Shown here: positions 21,841 through 31,166 of the stretch, piece by piece | How the letters are laid out: the number at the start of each line of letters is the position of its first letter | How positions within the stretch are numbered: position 1 is the first letter of the stretch | Source: Winslowiella arboricola | GTDB taxonomy: Bacteria > Pseudomonadota > Gammaproteobacteria > Enterobacterales > Enterobacteriaceae | NCBI RefSeq assembly: GCF_025527015.1 | Contig: NZ_JAODIM010000036.1 | Location: 124,001 to 188,000 of the forward strand | DNA: 64,000 nt | Reading direction: 5' to 3' | Made by a program: the position numbers and the translations under genes | The notes under the pieces: generated by a model | What the model was told of the DNA's origin: nothing | Database searches by the model: none | What the model saw: the letters and a program-made list of their open reading frames with translations, nothing else

Positions 21841-22566
21841 ATGGCAACATTAATCGCTGAAAACCTGGCGAAGGCCTATAAAGGCCGTCGCGTGGTGGAA
21901 GATGTCAGTCTGGAAGTTAAGTCTGGCGAAATCGTCGGTCTGCTGGGTCCCAACGGCGCCGGCAAAACCACCACTTTTTATATGGTGGTGGGCATTGTGC
22001 CGCGTGATGCCGGCCGTATTGTGATTGACGATGAAGATATCAGCATTCTGCCGCTGCATGCCCGTGCGCGCCGTGGTATCGGCTATTTACCGCAGGAAGC
22101 CTCCATTTTCCGTCGCCTCAGCGTCCACGATAACCTGATGGCGGTGCTGCAGATCCGTGACGACTTAACCAGCGAACAGCGCGAAGACCGCGCGAAAGAG
22201 CTGATGGAAGAGTTTCATATCGAGCACCTGCGCGACAGCATGGGCCAGTCCCTCTCCGGTGGTGAACGCCGCCGTGTGGAAATCGCCCGTGCGCTGGCGG
22301 CCAATCCGAAATTTATCCTGCTGGATGAGCCGTTCGCCGGGGTCGACCCAATTTCGGTGATTGATATTAAGAAAATTATTGAGCATTTGCGTGACAGCGG
22401 GCTGGGCGTGTTAATCACCGACCACAACGTCCGTGAAACGCTGGCAGTTTGTGAGCGGGCTTATATTGTCAGTCAGGGGCATCTGATTGCCCATGGCACC
22501 CCTGAAGAAGTGCTGGCTGATGAACAAGTTAAGCGCGTCTATTTGGGCGAAGAGTTCAGACTCTGA
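21841..22566 (+). CDS. lptB: LPS export ATPase LptB
   Basis: A 241-residue ABC ATPase: Walker [11 protein letters not shown]-loop LPQEAS, signature [16 protein letters not shown], Walker [14 protein letters not shown], His in TDHNV. Powers LPS extraction with LptFG. Six bases after lptA. Confidence 0.98.
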   Translation: MATLIAENLAKAYKGRRVVEDVSLEVKSGEIVGLLGPNGAGKTTTFYMVVGIVPRDAGRIVIDDEDISILPLHARARRGIGYLPQEASIFRRLSVHDNLMAVLQIRDDLTSEQREDRAKELMEEFHIEHLRDSMGQSLSGGERRRVEIARALAANPKFILLDEPFAGVDPISVIDIKKIIEHLRDSGLGVLITDHNVRETLAVCERAYIVSQGHLIAHGTPEEVLADEQVKRVYLGEEFRL

Positions 22567-22614
22567 TATGGTGTTTGTTTCACGCATGTTTTCTTAGGAA
22601 TTTGTATCCTGAAT

Positions 22615-24048
22615 ATGAAGCAAGGTTTGCAACTCAGGCTTAGCCAACAGCTCGCGATGACGCCGCAATTGCAGCAGGCCATTCGTTTGCTGCAACTTTC
22701 TACGCTTGAACTCCAGCAGGAAATACAGCTGGCGCTGGAAAGCAACCCACTGCTTGAGCAAACCGATATCCATGAAGAGATTGATGCGCGCGAATATCAG
22801 GAGAGTGAAGCCCTTGATACCCGTGAAGCACTTGAACAGAAGGATATGCCGGAAGAGCTGCCGCTTGATGCAACCTGGGATGAAATCTATACCGCAGGCA
22901 CCCCTTCCGGTACCGGTACGGACTATCATGACGAAGAACTGCCGGTTTATCAGGGCGAAACCACGCAAACCCTGCAGGATTATCTGATGTGGCAGGTGGA
23001 ACTGACGCCGTTTACTGATACTGACCGCGCCATTGCCACCTCTATTGTCGATGCGATTGATGATATCGGCTACCTCACTGCCTCGCTTGAAGAGATCCGT
23101 GACAGCATTGGCGCCGAAGATCTGGCGATCGATGAAGTCGAAGCGGTGCTGAAACGTATTCAGCGCTTCGATCCGATCGGCGTTGGCGCGCGCGATCTGC
23201 GTGACTGTCTGCTGGTTCAGCTGTCGCAATATCCGCCTGAAACCACGCTGCTGAAAGAGGCCCGCCTGATCGTCAGCGAACACCTTGATCTGCTGGCTAA
23301 TCATGATTTCCGCAGCCTGATGCGCGTCACCCGGCTGAAAGAAGAGGTGCTGAAAGGCGCTATGATGTTGATCCAGTCACTGGATCCGCGTCCTGGTCAG
23401 TCGATCAACACCAGCGAGCCCGAATATGTTATCCCGGACGTGCTGGTGCGTAAGACCAGCAACCGCTGGGCCGTCGAGCTGAATGCTGACAGCGTGCCAC
23501 GATTAAAAATAAACCAACACTACGCCTCGCTGGGCGGTGGCACGCGTAACGACAGCGACAGCCAGTTTATCCGCAGCAACCTGCAAGAAGCCAAATGGCT
23601 GATAAAAAGCCTCGAAAGTCGCAACGACACCTTACTTAAGGTCACGCGCTGTATTGTCGAGCAGCAGCAGGCTTTTTTCGAGCAGGGCGAAGAATATATG
23701 CGTCCGATGGTGCTGGCTGATATCGCCTCCGCCGTCGATATGCATGAATCAACCATTTCCCGCGTGACCACCCAGAAGTACCTGCACAGTCCGCGTGGCA
23801 TTTTTGAACTGAAGTATTTTTTCTCCAGCCATGTGAATACCGAGGGCGGAGGCGAAGCCTCTTCCACCGCGATCCGTGCGCTGGTGAAAAAACTTATCTC
23901 GGCGGAAAATCCCGCCAAACCGCTGAGCGATAGTAAGTTAACCACTATGCTTTCTGAACAGGGCATCATGGTGGCACGACGCACTGTCGCAAAGTACCGA
24001 GAGTCTTTATCCATCCCGCCATCAAACCAGCGCAAGCAATTAGTTTGA
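22615..24048 (+). CDS. rpoN: RNA polymerase sigma-54 factor RpoN
   Basis: A 477-residue sigma-54. Region I is Gln/Leu-rich ([23 protein letters not shown]), then an acidic linker, the core-binding domain, an HTH ([20 protein letters not shown]) and the RpoN box [10 protein letters not shown] near the C terminus. It heads the rpoN-hpf-ptsN-rapZ-npr group linking nitrogen control and the PTS-Ntr. It is relevant to the NtrC-type sites at 30351 and 30695. Confidence 0.98.
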   Translation: MKQGLQLRLSQQLAMTPQLQQAIRLLQLSTLELQQEIQLALESNPLLEQTDIHEEIDAREYQESEALDTREALEQKDMPEELPLDATWDEIYTAGTPSGTGTDYHDEELPVYQGETTQTLQDYLMWQVELTPFTDTDRAIATSIVDAIDDIGYLTASLEEIRDSIGAEDLAIDEVEAVLKRIQRFDPIGVGARDLRDCLLVQLSQYPPETTLLKEARLIVSEHLDLLANHDFRSLMRVTRLKEEVLKGAMMLIQSLDPRPGQSINTSEPEYVIPDVLVRKTSNRWAVELNADSVPRLKINQHYASLGGGTRNDSDSQFIRSNLQEAKWLIKSLESRNDTLLKVTRCIVEQQQAFFEQGEEYMRPMVLADIASAVDMHESTISRVTTQKYLHSPRGIFELKYFFSSHVNTEGGGEASSTAIRALVKKLISAENPAKPLSDSKLTTMLSEQGIMVARRTVAKYRESLSIPPSNQRKQLV

Positions 24049-24071
24049 TCTGAACTGAGAAGGAAGACACT

Positions 24072-24359
24072 ATGCAGCTAAATATCACTGGGCAACATGT
24101 TGAAATTACTGAACCATTGCGTGATTTCGTCAATACAAAATTTGCCAAGCTGGAACAATATTTTGACCGAATAAATCAGGTTTATATTGTTCTCAAAGTG
24201 GAGAAGGTCACCCAGGTGGCTGATGCTACGCTGCATGTGAATGGGGGAGAGCTGCACGCAACCTCGGAAGCGGTAGATATGTACGCGGCAATTGACGGGC
24301 TAATTGATAAGCTGGCCCGACAGTTGACCAAACATAAAGACAAGTTAAAACAACACTAA
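24072..24359 (+). CDS. hpf: Ribosome hibernation promoting factor HPF
   Basis: A 95-residue short-type HPF (MQLNITGQHVEITEPLRDFV; KLEQYFDRI). It promotes 100S ribosome dimers in stationary phase. It lies 23 bp after rpoN. Confidence 0.97.
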   Translation: MQLNITGQHVEITEPLRDFVNTKFAKLEQYFDRINQVYIVLKVEKVTQVADATLHVNGGELHATSEAVDMYAAIDGLIDKLARQLTKHKDKLKQH

Positions 24360-24395
24360 ATTCACCTTTGCTCTTTCGGCAACTGAATAAAGTGC

Positions 24396-24417
24396 CGGGG
24401 CGAATTTATTCGCCCCG
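24396..24417 (+). terminator. Hairpin between hpf and ptsN
   Basis: A perfect 9-bp stem (CGGGGCGAA / TTCGCCCCG) with a 4-base loop and a weak T-tail (GTGTCGTTT). It could attenuate transcription into ptsN or protect the hpf mRNA end. Confidence 0.5.
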
Positions 24418-24518
24418 TGTCGTTTAATGGGTTGTCGATAATAATTTGCTGCTTTTGCCCGCTGATGGCGAGTAAAGTAAAGCAATAAGCCAGCATAAGT
24501 GAACACGTAAGTGAAACT

Positions 24519-25004
24519 ATGATGAACAATGATCTGACACTGGAATTAAGCTCTGTACTTAGCGTTGACTGCACCCGCAGCGGTGTACACTGCCAGAGCA
24601 AAAAGCGGGCGCTGGAAATTATCAGCGAGTTAGCGGCGAAACAGCTTAACCTTCCGCACCAGACTATCTTCGAAGCGATTCTGACCCGCGAACGTATGGG
24701 CAGTACCGGTATCGGTAATGGTATCGCCATCCCGCACGGTAAACTGGAAGAGGATACCCTGCGCGCCGTTGGCGTGTTTATCCGCCTTGATCAGCCGATT
24801 GCTTTTGATGCGATTGATAACCAGCCGGTGGATCTGCTGTTCGCCCTGCTGGTGCCGGCCGATCAGTGTAAAACGCATTTGCACACTCTTTCTCTGGTGG
24901 CAAAACGTCTGGCGGATAAAACCATTTGTCGCCGCCTGCGCAGTGCGCAGAGCGATGAAGAACTGTATGAGATCATTACTGAGAGCCCGGAAGAGAACCA
25001 CTAA
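24519..25004 (+). CDS. ptsN: Nitrogen-PTS EIIA component PtsN
   Basis: A 161-residue EIIA-Ntr. The phospho-acceptor His lies in GNGIAIPHGK. It takes phosphate from NPr and regulates potassium transport and other targets. Two ATGs in tandem (24519, 24522) are possible starts. Confidence 0.97.
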   Translation: MMNNDLTLELSSVLSVDCTRSGVHCQSKKRALEIISELAAKQLNLPHQTIFEAILTRERMGSTGIGNGIAIPHGKLEEDTLRAVGVFIRLDQPIAFDAIDNQPVDLLFALLVPADQCKTHLHTLSLVAKRLADKTICRRLRSAQSDEELYEIITESPEENH

Positions 25005-25049
25005 TCCTTGTGCACGGCTTTTCGGTCATATTAATCGGGAGAATATTTA

Positions 25050-25904
25050 ATGGTGCTGATGATCGTCAGCGGTCGTTCTGGTTCAGGGAAATCGGTTGCA
25101 CTACGCGCACTGGAGGACATGGGTTTTTACTGTGTCGATAACCTGCCAGTGGTATTACTGCCTGAATTAGCGAACTCACTGGCCGATCGCAACATGTCTG
25201 CGGCGGTCAGCATCGATGTACGTAATATGCCGGAATCGCCGGAAGTGTTTGAGAAGGCGCTAACCAGTCTTCCTGACAGCTTTTCGCCACAGCTGCTGTT
25301 TCTCGATGCCGATCGTAACACCCTGATTCGGCGTTACAGCGATACACGCCGCCTTCATCCGCTTTCCAGTAAGAATTTATCGCTGGAGAGCGCCATTGAT
25401 GAAGAGAGCGATCTGCTGGAGCCGTTACGTTCTCGCGCCGATCTGATTATTGATACCTCAGAAATGTCAGTGCATGAACTGGCCGAGATGTTACGTACGC
25501 GCCTGCTTGGTAAACGCGAGCGCGAACTGACCATGGTGTTTGAATCTTTCGGCTATAAACACGGCATCCCGATCGATGCGGACTATGTTTTCGACGTACG
25601 CTTTTTGCCGAACCCACACTGGGATCCGAAACTGCGCCCGATGACCGGTCTGGATCGTCCGGTTGCCGCGTTCCTCGATCGTCATACTGAAGTGCACAAC
25701 TTTATCTATCAAACCCGCAGCTATCTTGAACTCTGGTTGCCGATGCTGGAAACCAACAATCGCAGCTATCTGACAGTGGCGATTGGCTGTACCGGTGGTA
25801 AACACCGTTCGGTGTATATTGCTGAGCAGCTGGCAGATTACTTCCGTTCACGCGGTAAAAACGTTCAGTCACGTCATCGCACGCTGGAAAAACGCAAATC
25901 ATGA
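25050..25904 (+). CDS. rapZ: RNase adapter protein RapZ
   Basis: A 284-residue P-loop protein: Walker [10 protein letters not shown], and the C-terminal RNA-binding domain with [11 protein letters not shown] and the basic tail [18 protein letters not shown]. RapZ guides RNase E to GlmZ and controls glmS. Its stop overlaps npr by 4 bases. Confidence 0.97.
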   Translation: MVLMIVSGRSGSGKSVALRALEDMGFYCVDNLPVVLLPELANSLADRNMSAAVSIDVRNMPESPEVFEKALTSLPDSFSPQLLFLDADRNTLIRRYSDTRRLHPLSSKNLSLESAIDEESDLLEPLRSRADLIIDTSEMSVHELAEMLRTRLLGKRERELTMVFESFGYKHGIPIDADYVFDVRFLPNPHWDPKLRPMTGLDRPVAAFLDRHTEVHNFIYQTRSYLELWLPMLETNNRSYLTVAIGCTGGKHRSVYIAEQLADYFRSRGKNVQSRHRTLEKRKS

Positions 25905-26173
25905 CCGTTAAGCAAACCGTGGAAATTCAGAACCGGCTGGGCATGCATGCGCGTCCGGCGATGAAGTTATTTGAACTGGTGCAGAGTTTTGACGCCGAGG
26001 TACTGTTGCGTAATGAGGCCGGCACCGAGGCGGAAGCCAGCAGTGTAATTGCACTGCTGATGCTGGATTCCGCTAAGGGCGGGCATATTGAAATCGAAGC
26101 CAGTGGCCCCGATGAACAGAAAGCCTTACTGGCGGTGATTGAGCTGTTTAATGCCGGGTTTGACGAAGATTAA
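25901..26173 (+). CDS. npr: Phosphocarrier protein NPr
   Basis: A 90-residue HPr homologue of the nitrogen PTS; the phospho-His is in [12 protein letters not shown]. It transfers phosphate from PtsP to PtsN. Last gene of the cluster; REP-like repeats follow. Confidence 0.97.
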   Translation: MTVKQTVEIQNRLGMHARPAMKLFELVQSFDAEVLLRNEAGTEAEASSVIALLMLDSAKGGHIEIEASGPDEQKALLAVIELFNAGFDED

Positions 26174-26174
26174 C

Positions 26175-26291
26175 CGGCGGGCGCCGAAAACGCCGCCCCT
26201 ACAACAGGCTTCGATCTTATGTAGGGGCGGCGTTCTCGCCGCCCGTGTCAATGATTTGTACGAAACGTAATGACGGCGTTCTCGCCGCCCG
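26175..26291. repeat. REP-like palindromic repeat cluster
   Basis: Three related GC-rich units follow npr. Unit A (26175-26203, GGGCGCCGAAAACGCCGCCCC TACA-type) is the inverse of unit B (26219-26245, TGTAGGGGCGGCGTTCTCGCCGCCCG). A partial third copy C (26271-26291, ACGGCGTTCTCGCCGCCCGAG) repeats B directly. Each B-type unit is itself a hairpin (GGGCGGCG-TTCT-CGCCGCCC). The cluster sits between convergent npr and mtgA, a typical site for REP elements, and can act as terminator. Confidence 0.8.
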
Positions 26292-26299
26292 AGCCTGAA

Positions 26300-27025
26300 T
26301 CAGTTCAGTTTATGCTCGCGTAAAAACCCTTCACCACCCAGCTGATTCATCTGACGAATAATCCATTGCTGACGCTGGCGTACATAGCCTGAAGGCGCGC
26401 CCGCTTTAAAGCGCAGCGGACTTGGCAGCACCGCGGCCAGCAATGCCGCCTCGGATTGCGTCAGCTTCCTGGCAGGCTTATGGAAATAACGCTGCGCGGC
26501 CTCTTCGACACCAAACACCCCGTCACCAAACTCCGCTACGTTCAGATAGACCGTCAGAATGCGGCGCTTGGTCCAGACGACCTCAATGCCCAGCGTCAGT
26601 CCGGCCTCCAGGCCCTTACGCACCCAGCTGCGACCATCCCAGAGAAACATATTCTTCGCTGTCTGCTGTGACAGCGTGGAAGCGCCACGAATCCGCCCAG
26701 ATCGTTCGTTGTGATCCATCGCCGAAGCAATCGCATCCATATCAAAACCCCAGTGGGTGGGAAACTTCTGATCTTCTGCCGCCATAACCGCCAGTGGCAT
26801 CCATGGGGAAATATCATCCATTGCCACCCAATCAGAGTGGGCGACATAAGCAAAATCGCCCTGTAACCATGCGCTGAGCTGACGTTCCACCATTACCGCC
26901 GAGAAAGGCACCGGCAGAACCGCAAAGATTGCAATACCTGCAATCCACAGGCCAGCCACACCCACTACCACCCGAAAAAACCAGAACTTCAGCCGCTGGA
27001 ACAGCTTTGCTTGACTCTTTTTCAT
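26300..27025 (-). CDS. mtgA: Monofunctional biosynthetic peptidoglycan transglycosylase MtgA
   Basis: A 241-residue GT51 enzyme with one N-terminal membrane helix ([21 protein letters not shown]) and the motifs [12 protein letters not shown] (catalytic Glu) and [12 protein letters not shown]. It polymerises lipid II without a transpeptidase domain. It overlaps elbB by 4 bases. Confidence 0.96.
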   Translation of the reverse strand: MKKSQAKLFQRLKFWFFRVVVGVAGLWIAGIAIFAVLPVPFSAVMVERQLSAWLQGDFAYVAHSDWVAMDDISPWMPLAVMAAEDQKFPTHWGFDMDAIASAMDHNERSGRIRGASTLSQQTAKNMFLWDGRSWVRKGLEAGLTLGIEVVWTKRRILTVYLNVAEFGDGVFGVEEAAQRYFHKPARKLTQSEAALLAAVLPSPLRFKAGAPSGYVRQRQQWIIRQMNQLGGEGFLREHKLN

Positions 27026-27675
27026 GCAATCATATCCACCACGCGTTTTACCAGCTTATCGATTCCACTGGCTGCCTCATCAATCGAATTCGCCAGCATA
27101 AACGCCGGAGTGGTAACTACCCTGTGTTCTTCATCGACGACGATGTCATCAACCGGACAGGAAACGTGAATTCCCCCCATCGCTTCAATCACTTCCGCAC
27201 AATTGGAATCGGTTCCAACGGTAACCCGTACCGGCGCGTCAAGCAGTCTGGGGATTAATGCAGGTGAAATGCAGATGAAACCAATTGGTTTGCGTTGCTT
27301 ATAAATTTCATATGTAAGCTTTTGCAAATTTTCGTCAATATTACACTTTTCGCCCTCACTCGCGAAGCTGCTGAGGTTTTTGGCCGCCCCAAAGCCTCCT
27401 GGTACGATGAGTGCATCGAGCTGAACGGAGTCAGCTTGATCTAGTGACAAAATTTCCCCTCTGACGATACGCGCTGATTCCACTAAAACATTGCGATTTT
27501 CAGCCATTTCCTCGCCAGTAATATGATTAATTACATGAAGTTGCGATTTATCCGGCGCAAAGCAAATTGCCTTCGCACCCGCACGTTCTATAGCCAGTAA
27601 CGTCAAGACGGTTTCGTAAATCTCACTGCCATCAAAAACCCCACAACCGCTCAAAATTACACCAATACACTTCAT
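27022..27675 (-). CDS. elbB: Isoprenoid biosynthesis glyoxalase ElbB
   Basis: A 217-residue DJ-1/PfpI-fold protein ([50 protein letters not shown]). E. coli ElbB has glyoxalase activity and a link to isoprenoid yield. Two-gene operon with mtgA. Confidence 0.95.
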   Translation of the reverse strand: MKCIGVILSGCGVFDGSEIYETVLTLLAIERAGAKAICFAPDKSQLHVINHITGEEMAENRNVLVESARIVRGEILSLDQADSVQLDALIVPGGFGAAKNLSSFASEGEKCNIDENLQKLTYEIYKQRKPIGFICISPALIPRLLDAPVRVTVGTDSNCAEVIEAMGGIHVSCPVDDIVVDEEHRVVTTPAFMLANSIDEAASGIDKLVKRVVDMIA

Positions 27676-27804
27676 CGATTAATTCCTTACTTGACTGTGT
27701 CAGCAAATTAATGTTTTCTGGATGGAAACGCTGCTCCACATCACACATTTTAATGAATCAGGTTACTTGTTTTCCAGGATTTGCTAAGGTGTTTCTAAGC
27801 GTTT

Positions 27805-27928
27805 TCCAATACCGAGCCTGCGCGCCGAGCTAAACGAGTTACTCGAATGATAATCGCGCGGGTCAAAATTTCCCTGGTGTTGGCGCAGTGTATTCGCGCA
27901 CCCCGGCTTCGGTCGGGGTCATTTTTTT
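27805..27928 (+). ncRNA. arcZ: Small regulatory RNA ArcZ
   Basis: The conserved 3' part of ArcZ is present at 27866-27928: the seed AATTTCCCTGGTGTTGGCGC, then ATTCGCGCACCCCGG and the terminator stem ACCCCG / CGGGGT followed by CATTTTTTT. It lies between elbB and arcB opposite to arcB, exactly as in E. coli. ArcZ is an Hfq-dependent sRNA that activates rpoS and represses flhDC among others; the processed form starts near 27866. The 5' end given here is approximate. The terminator overlaps the last codons of arcB on the other strand. Confidence 0.88.
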
Positions 27929-30258
27929 CCGGCGTCCTGAACCCATTCGCGTAGTACCGCCACATCATGCCGCCACTCCTGTTTCAGCTCATCAATCCAT
28001 TCCTGCACGTTGTCCCACCATGCGGGTAATTCCGGGCTCTGAATCTGTTTCGCCAGTTGTTGCAGGTGTTGTAAGCCCACCGAACCGGCGGCGCCTTTGA
28101 TTTTATGCCCCTCTTCGGCAATCCCTTTCTGATCGCGCGCCATCATATTGGAATCGAGCACCGCCAGATAACCCGGCATCATCTGCTCAAACATCGCCAG
28201 ACTCTGATGAATTAACGACGGCCCGACCAGCTCAATATATTGCTGCAGCATCGGCACATCGAGTAACGCCAGTTTTTTCTTATCCACCGCCATGTTCTCC
28301 TCTGGCTGAGTGTCGTCCTGATAGTCCCAGTACTTCTTGATCATCGCCGTCAGGGCCGGCACGGCCAGCGGCTTACTCAGTACATCATCCATACCGGCGT
28401 CAAGGTATTCACGTTTATCTTTCAGTACATTGGCGGTCAATGCCACCAGCGGCGGCAAATGGTGACCGGCAAAACGTTGATGAATCGCACGCGCGACATC
28501 CAGCCCGCTCATGTCCGGCAGCTGAATGTCCAGCAGCACCAGATCAAACTCTTCAGGATCGAACATCTCCAGCGCTTCACTACCGGTCATCGCCACTTCC
28601 ACGCTGTTGCCGAGCTTCTCCAGTACCGAGCGCGCCACCACCACATTCAGTTCGATATCTTCGACCAGCAGCACATGCAGCGCCGGTAGCGGCAGTTCCT
28701 CTTCCGGCTGCTCATCGGCCACCTCTTCCGCCAGCTGCGGCGCAGTAATCTCGACGATAAAGCAGGATCCCTGCCCTGGCGCGCTATCGACGGTAATATC
28801 GCCGCCCATGCTTTGCGCCAGCCGACGTGATACCGCAAGGCCAATCCCGGTACCGGTCGCCGGTTTGCCGCCATGCTGATCTTTCACCTGATAATACATG
28901 GCGAAGATTTTGTCCTGTTCGTCCTGCGGGATGCCCATCCCGGAATCCTGCACCTCAAAGCGCAGACGTTCGCGCTGCGGCAGATAGTTAACCCGCACCA
29001 CAATCTCGCCCTGCTGGGTAAATTTCACCGCATTGCCAATCAGATTCCACAAGATTTGGCGCAAACGCGTGCCATCGGCAATGATTTGTTGCGGCAGCGG
29101 CAGTTCCGGCATCATCACAAACTTCAGCCCTTTCGGCTGGGCCAGCAGGCCGGAGAGGTTTTCCAGGTCGGCGATAAAACCGGTGAAATCGAGCGGCTGG
29201 TTATCGAGCTGCACTTTGCGCCGCTCAATTTTGTCCATCTCAATCACATCATTAAAAATATTACCGAGGGTAATCGCGGAGACATGGATAGTTTTCAGGT
29301 ATTTCAGCTGTTCCTGGTTCAGATCGGTATCCAGCAGGATACGGCTGAGTCCGACAATGCCATTTAGCGGCGTACGCAGCTCGTGGCTGATCGTAGAGAT
29401 AAAAGTGGTCTTCTCCCTGCTGGCGTTCTCTAACGCGTCCTGATAGCGCTTACGTTCGGTTATATCGCGTCCAAAGCCCATCAGCCCGCTGCGTTTACCC
29501 ACGCGGTCGTAATAAGGCACCTTGCGAATTTCAAAGCAGGCTTTGCGGCCATCGGGATACTCCAGCCACTGCTCATAGGTCAGCGACACATTATGGCGGA
29601 ACACTTTTTCGTCGGTTTCCAGCACCTTAGTGGCTGCCTCATCGTCATAGACATCTTTCGGTGTCAGGCCGATAAGCTGCTTTTCACTTTTGCCAGTCAG
29701 CAGCTCCATCGCGCGATTACAGCCGGAGAACTGTTGATCGATATTGCGGTAGAACACCAGGTCGGGCGAAGCATCAAGGAATGAGCGCAAAAATGAGGAT
29801 TGTTGCTCGAGTTCGATTTGCGCCTGTTCACGCCGCGCCATCTCCTCCTTCAGCTTATCCATCACCTGCAGACGCGCCTCCTCCGCTTTAATACGGTCGG
29901 CGATCTCCTGGTTAAGCTGGGTGATATTGTCCTGCATCTGCTGATTCAGCGCGAGGTCGCGATGGCGCATCTCCTCCAGCTTATCCACCAGCCGCGCCAG
30001 CCGCTGTCGCGACTCCTCCAGCTGCTCAACCACCACCGAAAGGAAATAGACCGCCCATGGGGTAATCAGCAGGCCGAAGAACACTGAGCGCACCATATCG
30101 ATGCTTTCAACGTGACCGCGCAGCAGCATGGTCACCGCCATCTGCACCACCATCGCCAGCACCACCAGCGCGGAGGCCAGCAGCAATGAAAAGCGTACCA
30201 GTCCCAGTTTGACCATCAAATCAACGTAATACTGCGCTAATAACCGAATTTGCTTCAT
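27919..30258 (-). CDS. arcB: Aerobic respiration control sensor kinase ArcB
   Basis: A 779-residue tripartite hybrid kinase: two N-terminal membrane helices (about 22-47 and 58-77), a coiled linker, a PAS domain (FLDASPDLVFYRNID), H1 in STISHELRTPLNG, ATPase G boxes, a receiver (LVEDIELN ... LLDIQLPDMSG) and an Hpt domain (EEGHKIKGAAGSVG). It controls ArcA in response to quinone redox state. In E. coli yhcC lies beyond it; here a long non-coding region follows. Confidence 0.97.
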   Translation of the reverse strand: MKQIRLLAQYYVDLMVKLGLVRFSLLLASALVVLAMVVQMAVTMLLRGHVESIDMVRSVFFGLLITPWAVYFLSVVVEQLEESRQRLARLVDKLEEMRHRDLALNQQMQDNITQLNQEIADRIKAEEARLQVMDKLKEEMARREQAQIELEQQSSFLRSFLDASPDLVFYRNIDQQFSGCNRAMELLTGKSEKQLIGLTPKDVYDDEAATKVLETDEKVFRHNVSLTYEQWLEYPDGRKACFEIRKVPYYDRVGKRSGLMGFGRDITERKRYQDALENASREKTTFISTISHELRTPLNGIVGLSRILLDTDLNQEQLKYLKTIHVSAITLGNIFNDVIEMDKIERRKVQLDNQPLDFTGFIADLENLSGLLAQPKGLKFVMMPELPLPQQIIADGTRLRQILWNLIGNAVKFTQQGEIVVRVNYLPQRERLRFEVQDSGMGIPQDEQDKIFAMYYQVKDQHGGKPATGTGIGLAVSRRLAQSMGGDITVDSAPGQGSCFIVEITAPQLAEEVADEQPEEELPLPALHVLLVEDIELNVVVARSVLEKLGNSVEVAMTGSEALEMFDPEEFDLVLLDIQLPDMSGLDVARAIHQRFAGHHLPPLVALTANVLKDKREYLDAGMDDVLSKPLAVPALTAMIKKYWDYQDDTQPEENMAVDKKKLALLDVPMLQQYIELVGPSLIHQSLAMFEQMMPGYLAVLDSNMMARDQKGIAEEGHKIKGAAGSVGLQHLQQLAKQIQSPELPAWWDNVQEWIDELKQEWRHDVAVLREWVQDAGKK

Positions 30259-30350
30259 AAACAGCTTCCTTCCTGGTCGATACGCATCATCATATCGTAC
30301 TTTTACTGCTAACGCGGCGGCGCTGGATCAGCTTATCCGCTGGCGAACGC

Positions 30351-30365
30351 GCACCAAATTGGTGC
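30351..30365. promoter_or_regulatory. NtrC-type palindrome 1
   Basis: GCACCA-AAT-TGGTGC: both 6-base arms match the NtrC (GlnG) enhancer pattern GCACCA-N3-TGGTGC known from glnA. It lies about 800 bp before the glutamate-synthase-like gene and close to the arcB start. Confidence 0.6.
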
Positions 30366-30694
30366 GAAAGCCCCGTCATTCGCGGCTTTGATGCATTTAC
30401 CCCAGAAAAGCTATTGACTAATTTTGGCAACCGCATAATCTGTTGAGCCGCCTCGGTAAATGGGCACTTCTGCGTTATGACTATTTTTCAATGCGATGAC
30501 CTTGTTGCGTCATACGGCCTCCCCATATCAATACGAATAATCATTCATCTTTAGCGATATTTTAATCATGTGCAGCACGATTAATTTTACTAATGATGAG
30601 GCGCTATTTGATTCAAATATCCATTCAGTTTAAAAACAGTCTCATCCTGCGGTTTCACGGCCGTTATCAGCATATAATGCTATAATTGATGTCA

Positions 30695-30709
30695 GCACCA
30701 GCATGGTGC
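30695..30709. promoter_or_regulatory. NtrC-type palindrome 2
   Basis: GCACCA-GCA-TGGTGC: again both arms match the NtrC pattern exactly. It lies about 457 bp before the glutamate-synthase-like start codon. No convincing sigma-54 -24/-12 element was found downstream. Confidence 0.6.
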
Positions 30710-31166
30710 AGGTATTTGCTCACTGCACTATAGTGAGTCAGTTCACATTTCTCCCTGAGCAACATTACACTCGATCGGGATAAAATCGAGCAACAACCCT
30801 ATAAATTACAGTCATATAACGGCAATAAAGCCCGGAAAAGCATAAGTAAGAACCACATTTGACCTCTGTACGCTTTCCCGATAAGTTGGAAATCCGCTGG
30901 AAGCTTTCCTGAGGGACCAGTGTCTCGGCATATCTATGCAGCAAGAAGACTCCCGCATGATGCAAGTTATCTCTTCTAATGAGACCCGGAAAATAAAGAG
31001 CAGGCCGCTGGCTGACATTGAATAATGCCTGCCGCTGAAATGCCCGGATAAACGATGCCCGCTGAGTAGCGGTGATAAAATGATACAGAGCCGGGAGTCA
31101 GTCTGGCTGCGCTCTGTGCCTGAAACAACGTGGTAATGTCACAGCAGTAATTTAAGGAGGCCCTCG

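Larger units (their letters stand above)
30259..31166. other. 908-bp non-coding region between arcB and the glutamate-synthase-like gene
   Basis: No credible gene was found; the small minus-strand frames after 30765 lack ribosome sites and family features. It holds the arcB promoter, two NtrC-type palindromes (30351, 30695) and a possible third imperfect site (CACTGCACTATAGTGAG, about 30721-30737). Possible sigma-70 hexamers are TTGACT/TAATCT at 30414-30441 (plus). An excellent ribosome site (AAGGAGG) precedes the ATG at 31167. yhcC, present here in E. coli, is absent. Confidence 0.6.

Noticed and set aside
31092-31145. Possible sigma-54 promoters (GG-N10-GC) before the glutamate-synthase-like gene
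   Set aside because: Candidates have the GG and GC pairs but not the TGGCAC/TTGC context, and the last would start transcription at the ribosome site.
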